This document shows positions 54,941 to 64,000 of a DNA stretch of 64,000 nt, one piece after another (the first letter of the stretch is position 1; each line of letters opens with the position of its first letter). The notes under the pieces were generated by a model, which was not told where the DNA came from, made no database searches, and saw only the letters and a program-made list of their open reading frames with translations. Both the position numbers and the translations under genes were made by a program. Source of the DNA: Alkalimonas amylolytica. Lineage in GTDB: Bacteria > Pseudomonadota > Gammaproteobacteria > Enterobacterales > Alteromonadaceae. The stretch spans positions 1 to 64,000 of the forward strand of contig NZ_FNRM01000013.1 in NCBI RefSeq assembly GCF_900107845.1, given 5' to 3'.

Positions 54941-55555
54941 TTAACCAAGCCAGGGCTGGCTGGTTTTGCGGCTTTGCTCAAAATCGCTGATTTGCGGCGC
55001 GAACTGCTCGCTGCTGCCGATAAAATCCAGTCCGCTTAGCAGGCGCTGCTTGATGTCCGGGTCAATGTCAAAGCCGAGCGCCGCATTGTTGCCAAAGCGG
55101 ATTTCCTGATTTTTCAAATCAATTTGCCACTGCTGCGGCCCTTCACTGCAGCGGGTGAACAGGCTGTCGATGTTGCCTTTGCTCAGCGCAATCAGCAGCA
55201 TGCCGTTGTTGGCGCAGTTGTTGTAGAAAATATCGGCGAAGCTCTCGGCTATAATCACCTGAAAACCATACTGCTGCAGAGCCCAGGGCGCATGCTCCCG
55301 GCTGGAGCCGCAGCCGAAGTTGGCGCGACTGAGCAGGATGTTGGCACCCTGATACTGTGGGAAGTTCAGCACAAAATCCGGGTTCGGGCTGCCATCGGCC
55401 AGATAGCGCCAGTCGTAAAACAGCGCTTCGGCAAAACCATCGCGGCTGACCGAGGTCAAGAACTGCTTTGGAATGATCTGATCGGTATCAACGTTGTTTT
55501 TATCCAGCGGGCAAACCAGGCCGCTGGCAAATACCGGGTGGATGCTTGGATTCAT
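54941..55555 (-). CDS. leuD: 3-isopropylmalate dehydratase small subunit
   Basis: This 204-residue swivel-domain subunit partners LeuC. Motifs: [20 protein letters not shown] near the start and [15 protein letters not shown] in the middle. Its start overlaps the leuC stop by four bases, and it is the last gene of leuABCD. LeuCD isomerises 2-isopropylmalate to 3-isopropylmalate. Confidence 0.97.
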   Translation of the reverse strand: MNPSIHPVFASGLVCPLDKNNVDTDQIIPKQFLTSVSRDGFAEALFYDWRYLADGSPNPDFVLNFPQYQGANILLSRANFGCGSSREHAPWALQQYGFQVIIAESFADIFYNNCANNGMLLIALSKGNIDSLFTRCSEGPQQWQIDLKNQEIRFGNNAALGFDIDPDIKQRLLSGLDFIGSSEQFAPQISDFEQSRKTSQPWLG

Positions 55556-56958
55556 GCCCAGTCTCCTGTGGTGATGTCTACAAAACGGCCGGCAATGGCA
55601 GCGGCGGCGGCCATGGTCGGGCTAACCAGATGGGTACGGCTGCCGCGGCCCTGACGGCCTTCAAAGTTGCGATTGCTGGTCGAAGCGCAGCGCTGACCGG
55701 CTTCAACCCGGTCGTCGTTCATGCCCAGGCACATCGAGCAGCCCGGCTCACGCCATTCAAAACCGGCGTCTTTGAAAATGGTGGCCAGACCTTCGCTTTC
55801 GGCCTGACGCTTGACCTGACCAGAGCCAGGTACAATCAGGGCACGCACGCCGGCAGCAACCTTTTTATCTTTCACCAGGCTGGCGGCAGCGCGTAAATCT
55901 TCAATCCGGCTGTTGGTGCACGAGCCAATAAAGACCACATCCACCGCCAGGTCGGTTAGCCTCTGGCCTGGTTCCAGCCCCATGTACTCGTAAGCACGGC
56001 GGGCGGCATCCTGCTTGCTGCTTTCGCTAAAAGACTCAGCAGATGGAATGGGCTGATCAACGGCGATGACTTGCTCCGGGCTGGTGCCCCAGCTTACCTG
56101 AGGCTTGATCTGGCTGGCATCCAGCGTGACCACCTGATCAAACACAGCGTCATCGTCCGAATACAGGCTTTGCCAGTAGCTGACCGCCGCTTCCCAATGC
56201 TCGGCTTTGGGTGCATGCTCCTTGCCTTGTAAATAGGCGATGGTGGTGTCGTCCGGGGCAATCAAACCGGCTTTGGCACCCATTTCAATGCTCATATTGC
56301 ACAGCGTCATCCGGCCTTCCATGCTCATGGCGCGGATGGCACTGCCGCTAAATTCCGCCACATAGCCATTGCCACCGGCGGTGCCGAGCTTGCCAATTAC
56401 CGCCAGGATCACGTCTTTTGGCGTCACATGCGCCGACAGGCTGCCGTTAATTTCAATCTTCAGCGTTTTGGCGCGCTGCTGTGGCAGGGTTTGGGTTGCC
56501 AGCACATGCTCGACTTCGGAGGTACCGATGCCAAAGGCCAGGGCGCCAAAAGCACCATGAGTCGAAGTGTGCGAGTCGCCGCAGACAATGATCATGCCTG
56601 GCTGAGTTAAGCCCAGCTCCGGGCCAATCACATGCACAATGCCCTGATCCGGGTGGGTTAAGTCCAGCAGCGGAATGCGGTGCTCATCGCAGTTTTCTGC
56701 CAGGGCTTCCAGTTGCTTGCGCGAGGTTTCGCCAGCGGCGTCCATGCTGCGGCGCTGGGTAGAGACGTTGTGATCCATGGTGGCAAAGGTCAGATCCGGC
56801 CGGCGCACCGGCCGCCCGGCCTGCTTTAAACCGGCAAAGGCTTGCGGCGAGGTGACTTCGTGGATCAGGTGGCGGTCAACGTACAGCAAATCGGTGCTGG
56901 CATTTAACTGACCGACAACATGGCTCTGGTAAATTTTCTGGTATAAGGTCTGGCCCAT
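55552..56958 (-). CDS. leuC: 3-isopropylmalate dehydratase large subunit
   Basis: This 468-residue aconitase-family enzyme has the three [4Fe-4S] cysteines visible in [10 protein letters not shown] and GCSMCLG. The start [15 protein letters not shown] has an AGGAG site upstream; a longer in-frame start would overlap leuB and is rejected. [14 protein letters not shown]-like [14 protein letters not shown] is intact. It begins two bases after the leuB stop. Confidence 0.97.
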   Translation of the reverse strand: MGQTLYQKIYQSHVVGQLNASTDLLYVDRHLIHEVTSPQAFAGLKQAGRPVRRPDLTFATMDHNVSTQRRSMDAAGETSRKQLEALAENCDEHRIPLLDLTHPDQGIVHVIGPELGLTQPGMIIVCGDSHTSTHGAFGALAFGIGTSEVEHVLATQTLPQQRAKTLKIEINGSLSAHVTPKDVILAVIGKLGTAGGNGYVAEFSGSAIRAMSMEGRMTLCNMSIEMGAKAGLIAPDDTTIAYLQGKEHAPKAEHWEAAVSYWQSLYSDDDAVFDQVVTLDASQIKPQVSWGTSPEQVIAVDQPIPSAESFSESSKQDAARRAYEYMGLEPGQRLTDLAVDVVFIGSCTNSRIEDLRAAASLVKDKKVAAGVRALIVPGSGQVKRQAESEGLATIFKDAGFEWREPGCSMCLGMNDDRVEAGQRCASTSNRNFEGRQGRGSRTHLVSPTMAAAAAIAGRFVDITTGDWA

Positions 56959-56960
56959 GC

Positions 56961-59605
<2,645 letters not shown>

Positions 59606-59668
59606 GCTGCTTTTCCTTTCATCGTACTTGTCAGTGGTAGGCCTTGGCTGGGATGGCGCTGCCTAAAA

Positions 59669-59701
59669 GCAAAAAACCCCGGCCTTAGGCACGGGGTTTT
59701 T
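59669..59701 (-). terminator. Attenuator terminator of the leu operon
   Basis: On the minus strand AAAACCCCG-TGCCTAAGGC-CGGGGTTTT is followed by a T-run, located between the leader peptide and leuA. The 5' arm CCCCGTG (59689-59695) is also exactly complementary to CACGGGG (59740-59746) inside the leader-peptide gene, so an antiterminator is possible. Confidence 0.85.
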
Positions 59702-59716
59702 TCAGAATTTGGCTGC

Positions 59717-59812
59717 GTTACTTGCGCACAGCACCAACTGCCCCGTGTGGTATACGACGGAGGAGGAGGTTGAAAATAATGCTGTTGTGGCAAGCATTCA
59801 GTGGCATGGTCA
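59717..59812 (-). CDS. leuL: leu operon leader peptide
   Basis: This short minus-strand frame of 31 codons begins MTMPLNACHNSIIFN, then three successive CTC leucine codons, two arginines, and ends GAVGAVRK. AAGG lies upstream; a second ATG two codons in (59806) has better spacing to it and may be the true start. The triple leucine codon, the complementary CACGGGG segment and the terminator upstream of leuA form a classical attenuation arrangement: ribosome stalling at low leucyl-tRNA would favour the antiterminator. Confidence 0.8.
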
Positions 59813-59867
59813 TTCGCCTTATTTTTGTACTGGCGCTATTAATACCACCATTTTTTTGGGGTTGCAA

Positions 59868-59873
59868 CAGTAT
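59868..59873 (-). promoter_or_regulatory. Candidate -10 box of the leu operon
   Basis: TATACT on the minus strand lies 56 bases before the leader peptide start. The -35 region is poor, so activation by a regulator is possible. Confidence 0.45.
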
Positions 59874-59960
59874 AGATGGCTAAACGTCGATCTTTTCCAG
59901 TGGTCGGCGCAGCCGGCAAGTAACGGTCAAACTCCGGCTTTTCCACGGCTTTTCAGCCTG

Positions 59961-59978
59961 TGTCGCAAAAAAAAGACA
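59961..59978 (+). promoter_or_regulatory. GlrR-type binding site 1 (TGTC-N10-GACA)
   Basis: A perfect match to the published enterobacterial GlrR (YfhA/QseF) consensus TGTC-N10-GACA, with spacer GCAAAAAAAA. It lies about 145 bases upstream of a sigma54-like promoter and about 2.5 kb upstream of a glrR homologue. Confidence 0.65.
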
Positions 59979-60025
59979 GTATAACTTGTTGTTTTTAAAT
60001 AAAACGTCTGTTCAGGCGTATTTCC

Positions 60026-60043
60026 TGTCGCCAATCAGAGACA
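60026..60043 (+). promoter_or_regulatory. GlrR-type binding site 2 (TGTC-N10-GACA)
   Basis: A second perfect TGTC-N10-GACA, spacer GCCAATCAGA, centred 65 bases after site 1. Two such sites close together, upstream of a sigma54-like promoter, are typical of an enhancer-binding protein target. Confidence 0.68.
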
Positions 60044-60104
60044 CTTTAGCGCTTCGCTTTGGTTGTTTTAAGTATAAGTTACTGATAAACAATAAATAAT
60101 AAAC

Positions 60105-60121
60105 TTGGCACAACAGTTGTA
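60105..60121 (+). promoter_or_regulatory. Candidate sigma54 promoter
   Basis: TTGGCACAACAGTTGTA matches the -24/-12 consensus (TTGGCAC-N5-TTGC) except for GT in place of the -12 GC. The ten-base gap between the GG and GT pairs is correct. The region between it and the GlrR-type sites is A/T-rich, as expected for DNA bending. The predicted transcript starts near 60132 and covers the next small gene. Confidence 0.5.
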
Positions 60122-60188
60122 TCTGTCAACTCAGAACGCGCTGGAATTTCACTATGAATTTTGTATCACAGCGCCTGAGGAGAATACG

Positions 60189-60371
60189 ATGGACCCTGTT
60201 ATTGCTGCATTGGTCACTTTTTTGATTTTGAATCTGATGCTGGTCACCGCCATGCTGCGTCGTATCGACCTGAACAACGAGAGCGTTATCGCCTGGGAAC
60301 GTGAGCAGGCGTTGGCAGAGGCTGCTGCAACAGCCCTGTCGCCAGAGGTTGAGCCGGTCACGGGCAATTGA
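60189..60371 (+). CDS. Small single-span membrane protein, likely GlrR/sigma54-controlled
   Basis: This 60-residue protein starts MDPVIAALVTFLILNLMLVT (one membrane helix), then MLRRIDLNNESVIAWER and an acidic, alanine-rich C-terminal tail (ALAEAAATALSPEVEPVTGN). GAGGAG precedes the ATG by seven bases. An in-frame start 28 codons upstream would leave the ribosome binding site inside the gene and is rejected. I know no family name. It is preceded by two TGTC-N10-GACA sites and a sigma54-like promoter, and followed by a long hairpin and glrK, so a link with the envelope sensor GlrKR is likely (inference). Confidence 0.75.
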   Translation: MDPVIAALVTFLILNLMLVTAMLRRIDLNNESVIAWEREQALAEAAATALSPEVEPVTGN

Positions 60372-60383
60372 TTCCCCTTGGCA

Positions 60384-60426
60384 GCGACAGTCTGAGGAGG
60401 TTGTCACTCCGCTCTCAGACTGTTGC
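60384..60426 (+). terminator. Long hairpin between the small membrane-protein gene and glrK
   Basis: GCGACAGTCTGAG / CTCAGACTGTTGC forms a 13-bp stem (one G-U) with a 17-base loop. It is followed by TTGCCTTTAAA, a weak T-run. It may end or protect the roughly 300-base transcript from the sigma54-like promoter, or attenuate read-through into glrK. Confidence 0.5.
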
Positions 60427-60479
60427 TTGCCTTTAAAACACGGTATGCTTGAGCTAAATCGGACGACCGTATCCAATCG

Positions 60480-61898
60480 ATGAAACTTCAACTGCTGCAA
60501 ACCGCTTCCCTGCGACAACTGGTGTTGTCCAGCTTTGTGCTGGCGCTGATCCCGGTGGCGGTGTTGATGTGGCAAAGTCACCGTGCTTTAACCGGCATCA
60601 GTCAACAGGCGGTGGAGCAGGCCAGCAACTCCGCTGCCAGCGTGCGGCGCATGGAGCAAATGCAAAACCAGGTGGTGGATATAGAGCGCGCCATCCGCCA
60701 GTTTGCCGTACTTAAAACCGAAGCACTGGCCCGGCTGGCGCAAAACCATCTGACCAGCTATCAGCAATTGCTGCCTCAGGTCTGTCAGTCACTCACCGAA
60801 AGCTCCTTGTGCCAACAACAAGAACTCACCTTGCAGCAGCTCCATCAATCCTTTACCCAGCAAAGTGCCGAACAACTGGAGCCCTTGTTGCAGCAACTGC
60901 GTCAGCAGCAAAGCCGATTATCGCAGCAGATCTGGCAACAACTGGAGCGGCAACTGGCGGCCCAGCAGCGCGATGTCGCCTCGGCCCAGCAACAACTGAC
61001 CTGGCAAACCATTTTGCTGGTTTTCATCACCTTATTGTTGGTGATCTGGGGTTCGCGTCGTATTACCAGCCCGGTCACCATGTTGGAGCGGATGATCCGC
61101 GCCATTGGCCGGCAACAAGCGTTTCCGGAGGCCAGGGTGCAAGGCCCAAAAGAGCTGACCGAGCTGGGCGAGCAGTTGCGGGTGCTGGCCGGTCGTTTGC
61201 AGCAACTGGAGTCCTTGCGGCTGATTTTGCTGCGGCATGCCTCGCACGAACTGAAAACACCGTTATCCAGCATTCGGGAAGGCTGTTCTTTATTAACCGA
61301 ACAATTGGTTGGCCCGCTGACACCGCAGCAGCAGGAAGTAGTGACCCTGCTCAATGCCAGCGCCGACCGGCTCAGTCAGCTGACTGAGCAGTTGCTGGAT
61401 TACAACCGGTTGCTGCAACAAGCCAAACCTGAGTTGAAATGGCATCCGGCCCGCGCCATGATAGAAGCCTGTGTGCAGGACCATACTCTGGCGTTGCAGC
61501 AACGCGGTCAGGCCATTCAGTTGAACTGCCAGGTCGAACAGCTGTATACCGATGGCATGTTGTTCCGGCGAATTCTGGATAACCTGATCAACAATGCCCA
61601 GGCGTATGGTGCTGAGAACAGCGAGGTGCGCATTGATTTGCAGCAGCACGAGCAGCATTGGTGGCTGGCAGTGGCCAATAAAGGCCACAGCATAGCGCCC
61701 GAGCAGCGTGAACGTTTGTTTGAACCTTTCCAGCGCGGCCAAAGCCCGCGCCATGATCAGGTGCTGGGCTCCGGTCTTGGCCTGTCCATTGTCGCAGATT
61801 GCGCCCGTTTACTGGGTGGTAAAGCCGACATTGTCGATTCACCTCAGGCGGACTTTTGTGTACGTATCCGTCTGCCTTTGCCCGAGGAATTGGTATGA
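60480..61898 (+). CDS. glrK: GlrK (QseE)-type sensor histidine kinase
   Basis: This 472-residue inner-membrane kinase has two membrane helices (about 13-31 and 174-192) flanking a glutamine-rich helical periplasmic sensor. A HAMP region and a dimerisation domain follow, with the phosphorylated histidine in HASHELKTPLSSIREG (His256). The ATPase domain has NLINNAQAYG and GSGLGLSIV. The sequence around the histidine and the order kinase-lipoprotein-sigma54 regulator identify the GlrK/QseE family. It overlaps qseG (ATGA). The promoter is not obvious; read-through past the upstream hairpin is possible. Confidence 0.92.
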   Translation: MKLQLLQTASLRQLVLSSFVLALIPVAVLMWQSHRALTGISQQAVEQASNSAASVRRMEQMQNQVVDIERAIRQFAVLKTEALARLAQNHLTSYQQLLPQVCQSLTESSLCQQQELTLQQLHQSFTQQSAEQLEPLLQQLRQQQSRLSQQIWQQLERQLAAQQRDVASAQQQLTWQTILLVFITLLLVIWGSRRITSPVTMLERMIRAIGRQQAFPEARVQGPKELTELGEQLRVLAGRLQQLESLRLILLRHASHELKTPLSSIREGCSLLTEQLVGPLTPQQQEVVTLLNASADRLSQLTEQLLDYNRLLQQAKPELKWHPARAMIEACVQDHTLALQQRGQAIQLNCQVEQLYTDGMLFRRILDNLINNAQAYGAENSEVRIDLQQHEQHWWLAVANKGHSIAPEQRERLFEPFQRGQSPRHDQVLGSGLGLSIVADCARLLGGKADIVDSPQADFCVRIRLPLPEELV

Positions 61899-62488
61899 AA
61901 GTGATCGTGTATGGTCTGATGCTACTCAGCCTGGTGGGGTGCCAGTTGCTTGGTTCACAGCAGGCAGCACCCGAAGCAGAGGTTGTGCCCGAGCAGGTAG
62001 AGCTTGAGCCCGAGCCGGGGCCAACCGCTGAGCCACAGCGACAACCGACCCTTGCCGACGACAGTGACAGCCTGCTGGCCTGGCTGCAGTTTCGTCAGCA
62101 GGTACTCAGCAGCAGCTCGCTGCAACGGGAGCAGTGGGAATTGGAAGAGCAGCCTGAATTGGCAGCCATCCAGACCAGTCTGATGCTGTTGCACCCGGAG
62201 AACAATTACCTCACCCGTTTTCGTGCCCAGATGCAGCTGGCAGAACATCTGATGCTGGCAGCACCGGATCTGGCTGCGCTTTTTGGCTGGGATCTGGCCT
62301 TTAATCAAAAGCTGCTGGAAGCCGAGTCTGCCATCAGCGCGCTGTCACGCACCCTGGCCGATATGCAGCATGAATATGAACAGCTGCGGGCCCGCAATCT
62401 GGAGCTGGAGCAACAAATCGAAGCCTTGACCCAAATCGAAGCCCGCTTGAATCAGCCGGATAACGGAGTGAACCATGAGCAACCCTGA
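61895..62488 (+). CDS. qseG: QseG (YfhG)-like outer-membrane lipoprotein
   Basis: This 197-residue protein has a lipoprotein signal (LLSLVGCQLLG). A proline/glutamate-rich linker follows, then a helical domain (DSLLAWLQFRQQVL). The C-terminal end is a coiled coil (LADMQHEYEQLRARNLELEQ). In E. coli QseG binds and regulates the GlrK kinase from the outer membrane. It overlaps both neighbours. Sequence similarity to QseG is low by eye; position and architecture support the name. Confidence 0.82.
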   Translation: MKVIVYGLMLLSLVGCQLLGSQQAAPEAEVVPEQVELEPEPGPTAEPQRQPTLADDSDSLLAWLQFRQQVLSSSSLQREQWELEEQPELAAIQTSLMLLHPENNYLTRFRAQMQLAEHLMLAAPDLAALFGWDLAFNQKLLEAESAISALSRTLADMQHEYEQLRARNLELEQQIEALTQIEARLNQPDNGVNHEQP

Positions 62489-63824
62489 GGGCCGCGTCTT
62501 ACTGGTGGATGATGATCCCAGTTTGCTGCGTTTGCTGACGCTGCGACTGGAAGGTGAAGGCTTTGTGGTGCTGACCGCCGATTGCGCCGAAGCGGCGCTG
62601 GAGGTGCTGACCAAGCAGGATGTGGAGGTGGTGCTAAGCGATCTGCGCATGCCGGGCCTCGATGGCATGGCCTTGTTTGATGAAATTGCCCGCCGCAATC
62701 CTGGCTTGCCAGTGATTTTAATGACCGCCCATGGCTCCATCCCTGAAGCGGTAGCGGCTACCCAACGCGGCGTGTTCGGCTTTTTGACCAAGCCGCTCGA
62801 TCACACCGAGCTACGTGATATCCTGCAACAGGCGCTGCATCAAAGTGTGCCGGAGCAGTCGGATTGGCGTGCAGCCATTATCAGCCGCAGCGAGCAGATG
62901 GAAACCGTGCTGCAGCAAGCACAGCGGGTGGCGCAGCGCGATGTCAGTATCCTGATCACCGGTGCCAGTGGTACCGGTAAAGAGCTACTGGCGCGGGCCA
63001 TTCACCGTGCCAGCCCACGGGCAGAAAAACCCTTTGTGGCCATTAACTGCGGCGCTTTGCCTGAGCACCTGTTGGAGTCCGAGCTGTTTGGTCACACCAA
63101 AGGCGCCTTTACCGGCGCGGTGAATGAGCACAACGGCCTGTTTCGTGAAGCCGATGGCGGTACTTTATTTTTGGATGAAATTGGCGATATGCCGCTGCCG
63201 CTGCAGGTGAAGTTATTGCGCGCTTTGCAGGAGCGGCAAATTCGGCCGGTTGGCAGCAGCAAAACCATTCCCATCAATGTGCGGGTGTTGTCGGCCACCC
63301 ATCAGGACTTGCAGCAGGCGATGAGCGAGGGCACGTTTCGGGAGGATTTGTACTACCGGCTGAATGTGGTCAATTTGCAGCTACCACCGCTGGAAAAGCG
63401 GCCGGAAGATATTCCATTGCTGGCGCGACACGCCTTGCAGCAAAGTGCCGAGCGCCATCAGGTGAAGGCCACCCGTTTTACCGACGATGCGATGCAACTG
63501 CTCACCACCGCCAAATGGCCGGGCAATGTGCGCCAACTGGTCAATGTGGTGGAGCAGTGTGTGGCCTTAACCCATGGCCCTGTGATCAGTGCCAGTTTGG
63601 TCGAGCAGGCCCTGGCGCAGGACAGCAGTTATTGGCCAACCTTAACTGAAGCGCGCGATCAGTTTGAACGTCAGTATCTGGTGCGGGTGCTGCAAATGAC
63701 CGACGGCCATGTCACCCGGGCGGCCGAGCTGGCCGGGCGTAACCGCACCGATTTTTACAAGCTGCTAAAAAAACACCAACTAAGCGCCCAGCAGGTGACG
63801 GAAGACAAAGAAGCCAGCGAGTAA
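62475..63824 (+). CDS. glrR: GlrR (QseF)-type sigma54-dependent response regulator
   Basis: This 449-residue regulator has three domains. The receiver (about 5-120) has phospho-acceptor Asp56 in VVLSDLRMPG. The AAA+ domain has Walker A GASGTGKE near 150, the sigma54-contact GAFTGA loop and Walker B GGTLFLDEIGDM. The C-terminal Fis-type helix-turn-helix (VTRAAELAGRNRTDFYKLL) binds DNA. It should recognise TGTC-N10-GACA, and two such sites lie upstream of the operon. It overlaps qseG by 14 bases. Confidence 0.94.
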   Translation: MSNPEGRVLLVDDDPSLLRLLTLRLEGEGFVVLTADCAEAALEVLTKQDVEVVLSDLRMPGLDGMALFDEIARRNPGLPVILMTAHGSIPEAVAATQRGVFGFLTKPLDHTELRDILQQALHQSVPEQSDWRAAIISRSEQMETVLQQAQRVAQRDVSILITGASGTGKELLARAIHRASPRAEKPFVAINCGALPEHLLESELFGHTKGAFTGAVNEHNGLFREADGGTLFLDEIGDMPLPLQVKLLRALQERQIRPVGSSKTIPINVRVLSATHQDLQQAMSEGTFREDLYYRLNVVNLQLPPLEKRPEDIPLLARHALQQSAERHQVKATRFTDDAMQLLTTAKWPGNVRQLVNVVEQCVALTHGPVISASLVEQALAQDSSYWPTLTEARDQFERQYLVRVLQMTDGHVTRAAELAGRNRTDFYKLLKKHQLSAQQVTEDKEASE

Positions 63825-63869
63825 AGCGCCCGGCCAGTGCAGGCCGGGTTAAAACCCAGTGCTGGGCCA

Positions 63870-63878
63870 TGGTATACT
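63870..63878 (+). promoter_or_regulatory. Extended -10 promoter of the DUF2288 gene
   Basis: TGGTATACT is an extended -10 element (TGn plus TATACT) 31 bases before the ATG. A preceding CCCGGCC / GGCCGGG hairpin (63833-63850) may end glrR transcription, although it lacks a T-run. Confidence 0.5.
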
Positions 63879-63908
63879 GCCGGCAGTAACCGTGTTTAAG
63901 GAAACCCC

Positions 63909-64000
63909 ATGACTGCCATCACCCCACCGGAGATTGAAACCCCGGAACTGATCAAAGCCAAAATCACCAGCGAAACCGCCCGCATTAACTGGCTGGAACT
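63909..64000 (+). CDS. DUF2288-like protein (partial, runs off window)
   Basis: The first 30 codons are visible. They begin MTAITPPEIETPELIKAKIT and continue SETARINWLEL, which fits the start of the DUF2288 family (a kinase-independent small protein group whose members open with LKAKLxxETAxIxWxEL). AAGGAAA precedes the ATG. Function unknown. Confidence 0.65.
   Translation, partial: MTAITPPEIETPELIKAKITSETARINWLE

Overview
The window looks like chromosome of a marine/aquatic gammaproteobacterium of the Alteromonadales type (Rheinheimera/Alishewanella-like; this is an inference). The clues are a complete MSHA type IV pilus locus, glutamine-rich proteins, enterobacterial-style neighbourhoods (mreBCD-maf-rng-yhdP-tldD, rsd/nudC/hemE, yheS/yheV/slyX/fkpA) and a glrK-qseG-glrR sensor operon. 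No phage, insertion sequence, CRISPR array or tRNA was recognised.

Layout. 1-400: the 3' end of a 23S rRNA, a 5S rRNA and a terminator. 427-1356 (-): a PLP-dependent ACC deaminase/D-cysteine desulfhydrase-like enzyme. 1447-17916 (+): a 16.5 kb MSHA pilus operon, mshI, a PilN-like gene, mshJKLMNEG, then pilins mshB, A, C, D, O, P and the giant adhesin-like mshQ; mshF and mshH are not present. 18123-28526 (+): cell-shape and envelope genes mreBCD, maf, rng, a disrupted yhdP, a nitrilase-family hydrolase and tldD. 28679-29674: a branched-chain aminotransferase.

29834-36659: mostly minus-strand genes (an orphan membrane-anchored protein, two bPH2-domain proteins, darP, a CBS protein, two tiny membrane/secreted proteins) around pmbA (+). 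36754-41522: a TIGR02444 protein, a YheS-type ABC-F ATPase, yheV, slyX, a frameshifted WD40 lipoprotein and fkpA. 41591-45846: rsd, nudC, hemE, sthA. 46151-54733: an accessory stretch with an erythromycin-esterase-like protein, a membrane LytTR regulator, cytochrome b561, an SDR, a serine hydrolase lipoprotein, a YbjQ protein, two paralogous small membrane proteins and TonB-C-like lipoproteins. 54941-59812 (-): leuABCD with a leader peptide and an attenuator. 59961-63824: two perfect TGTC-N10-GACA sites, a sigma54-like promoter, a 60-residue membrane protein, a long hairpin, and glrK-qseG-glrR. The window ends inside a DUF2288 gene.

How parts work together. The msh genes form one assembly machine: MshI/PilN/MshJ inner-membrane platform, MshL secretin with MshK, MshM/MshN, MshE ATPase and MshG polytopic core, and major and minor pilins with MshQ as likely surface adhesin. 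leuABCD is probably controlled by ribosome stalling at three consecutive leucine codons. The most interesting regulatory feature is the apparent GlrR/sigma54 control region. In enterobacteria such sites drive small RNA genes (glmY), but here they precede a small membrane-protein gene next to the glr operon itself. Two genes, yhdP and the WD40 lipoprotein, are broken in this sequence.
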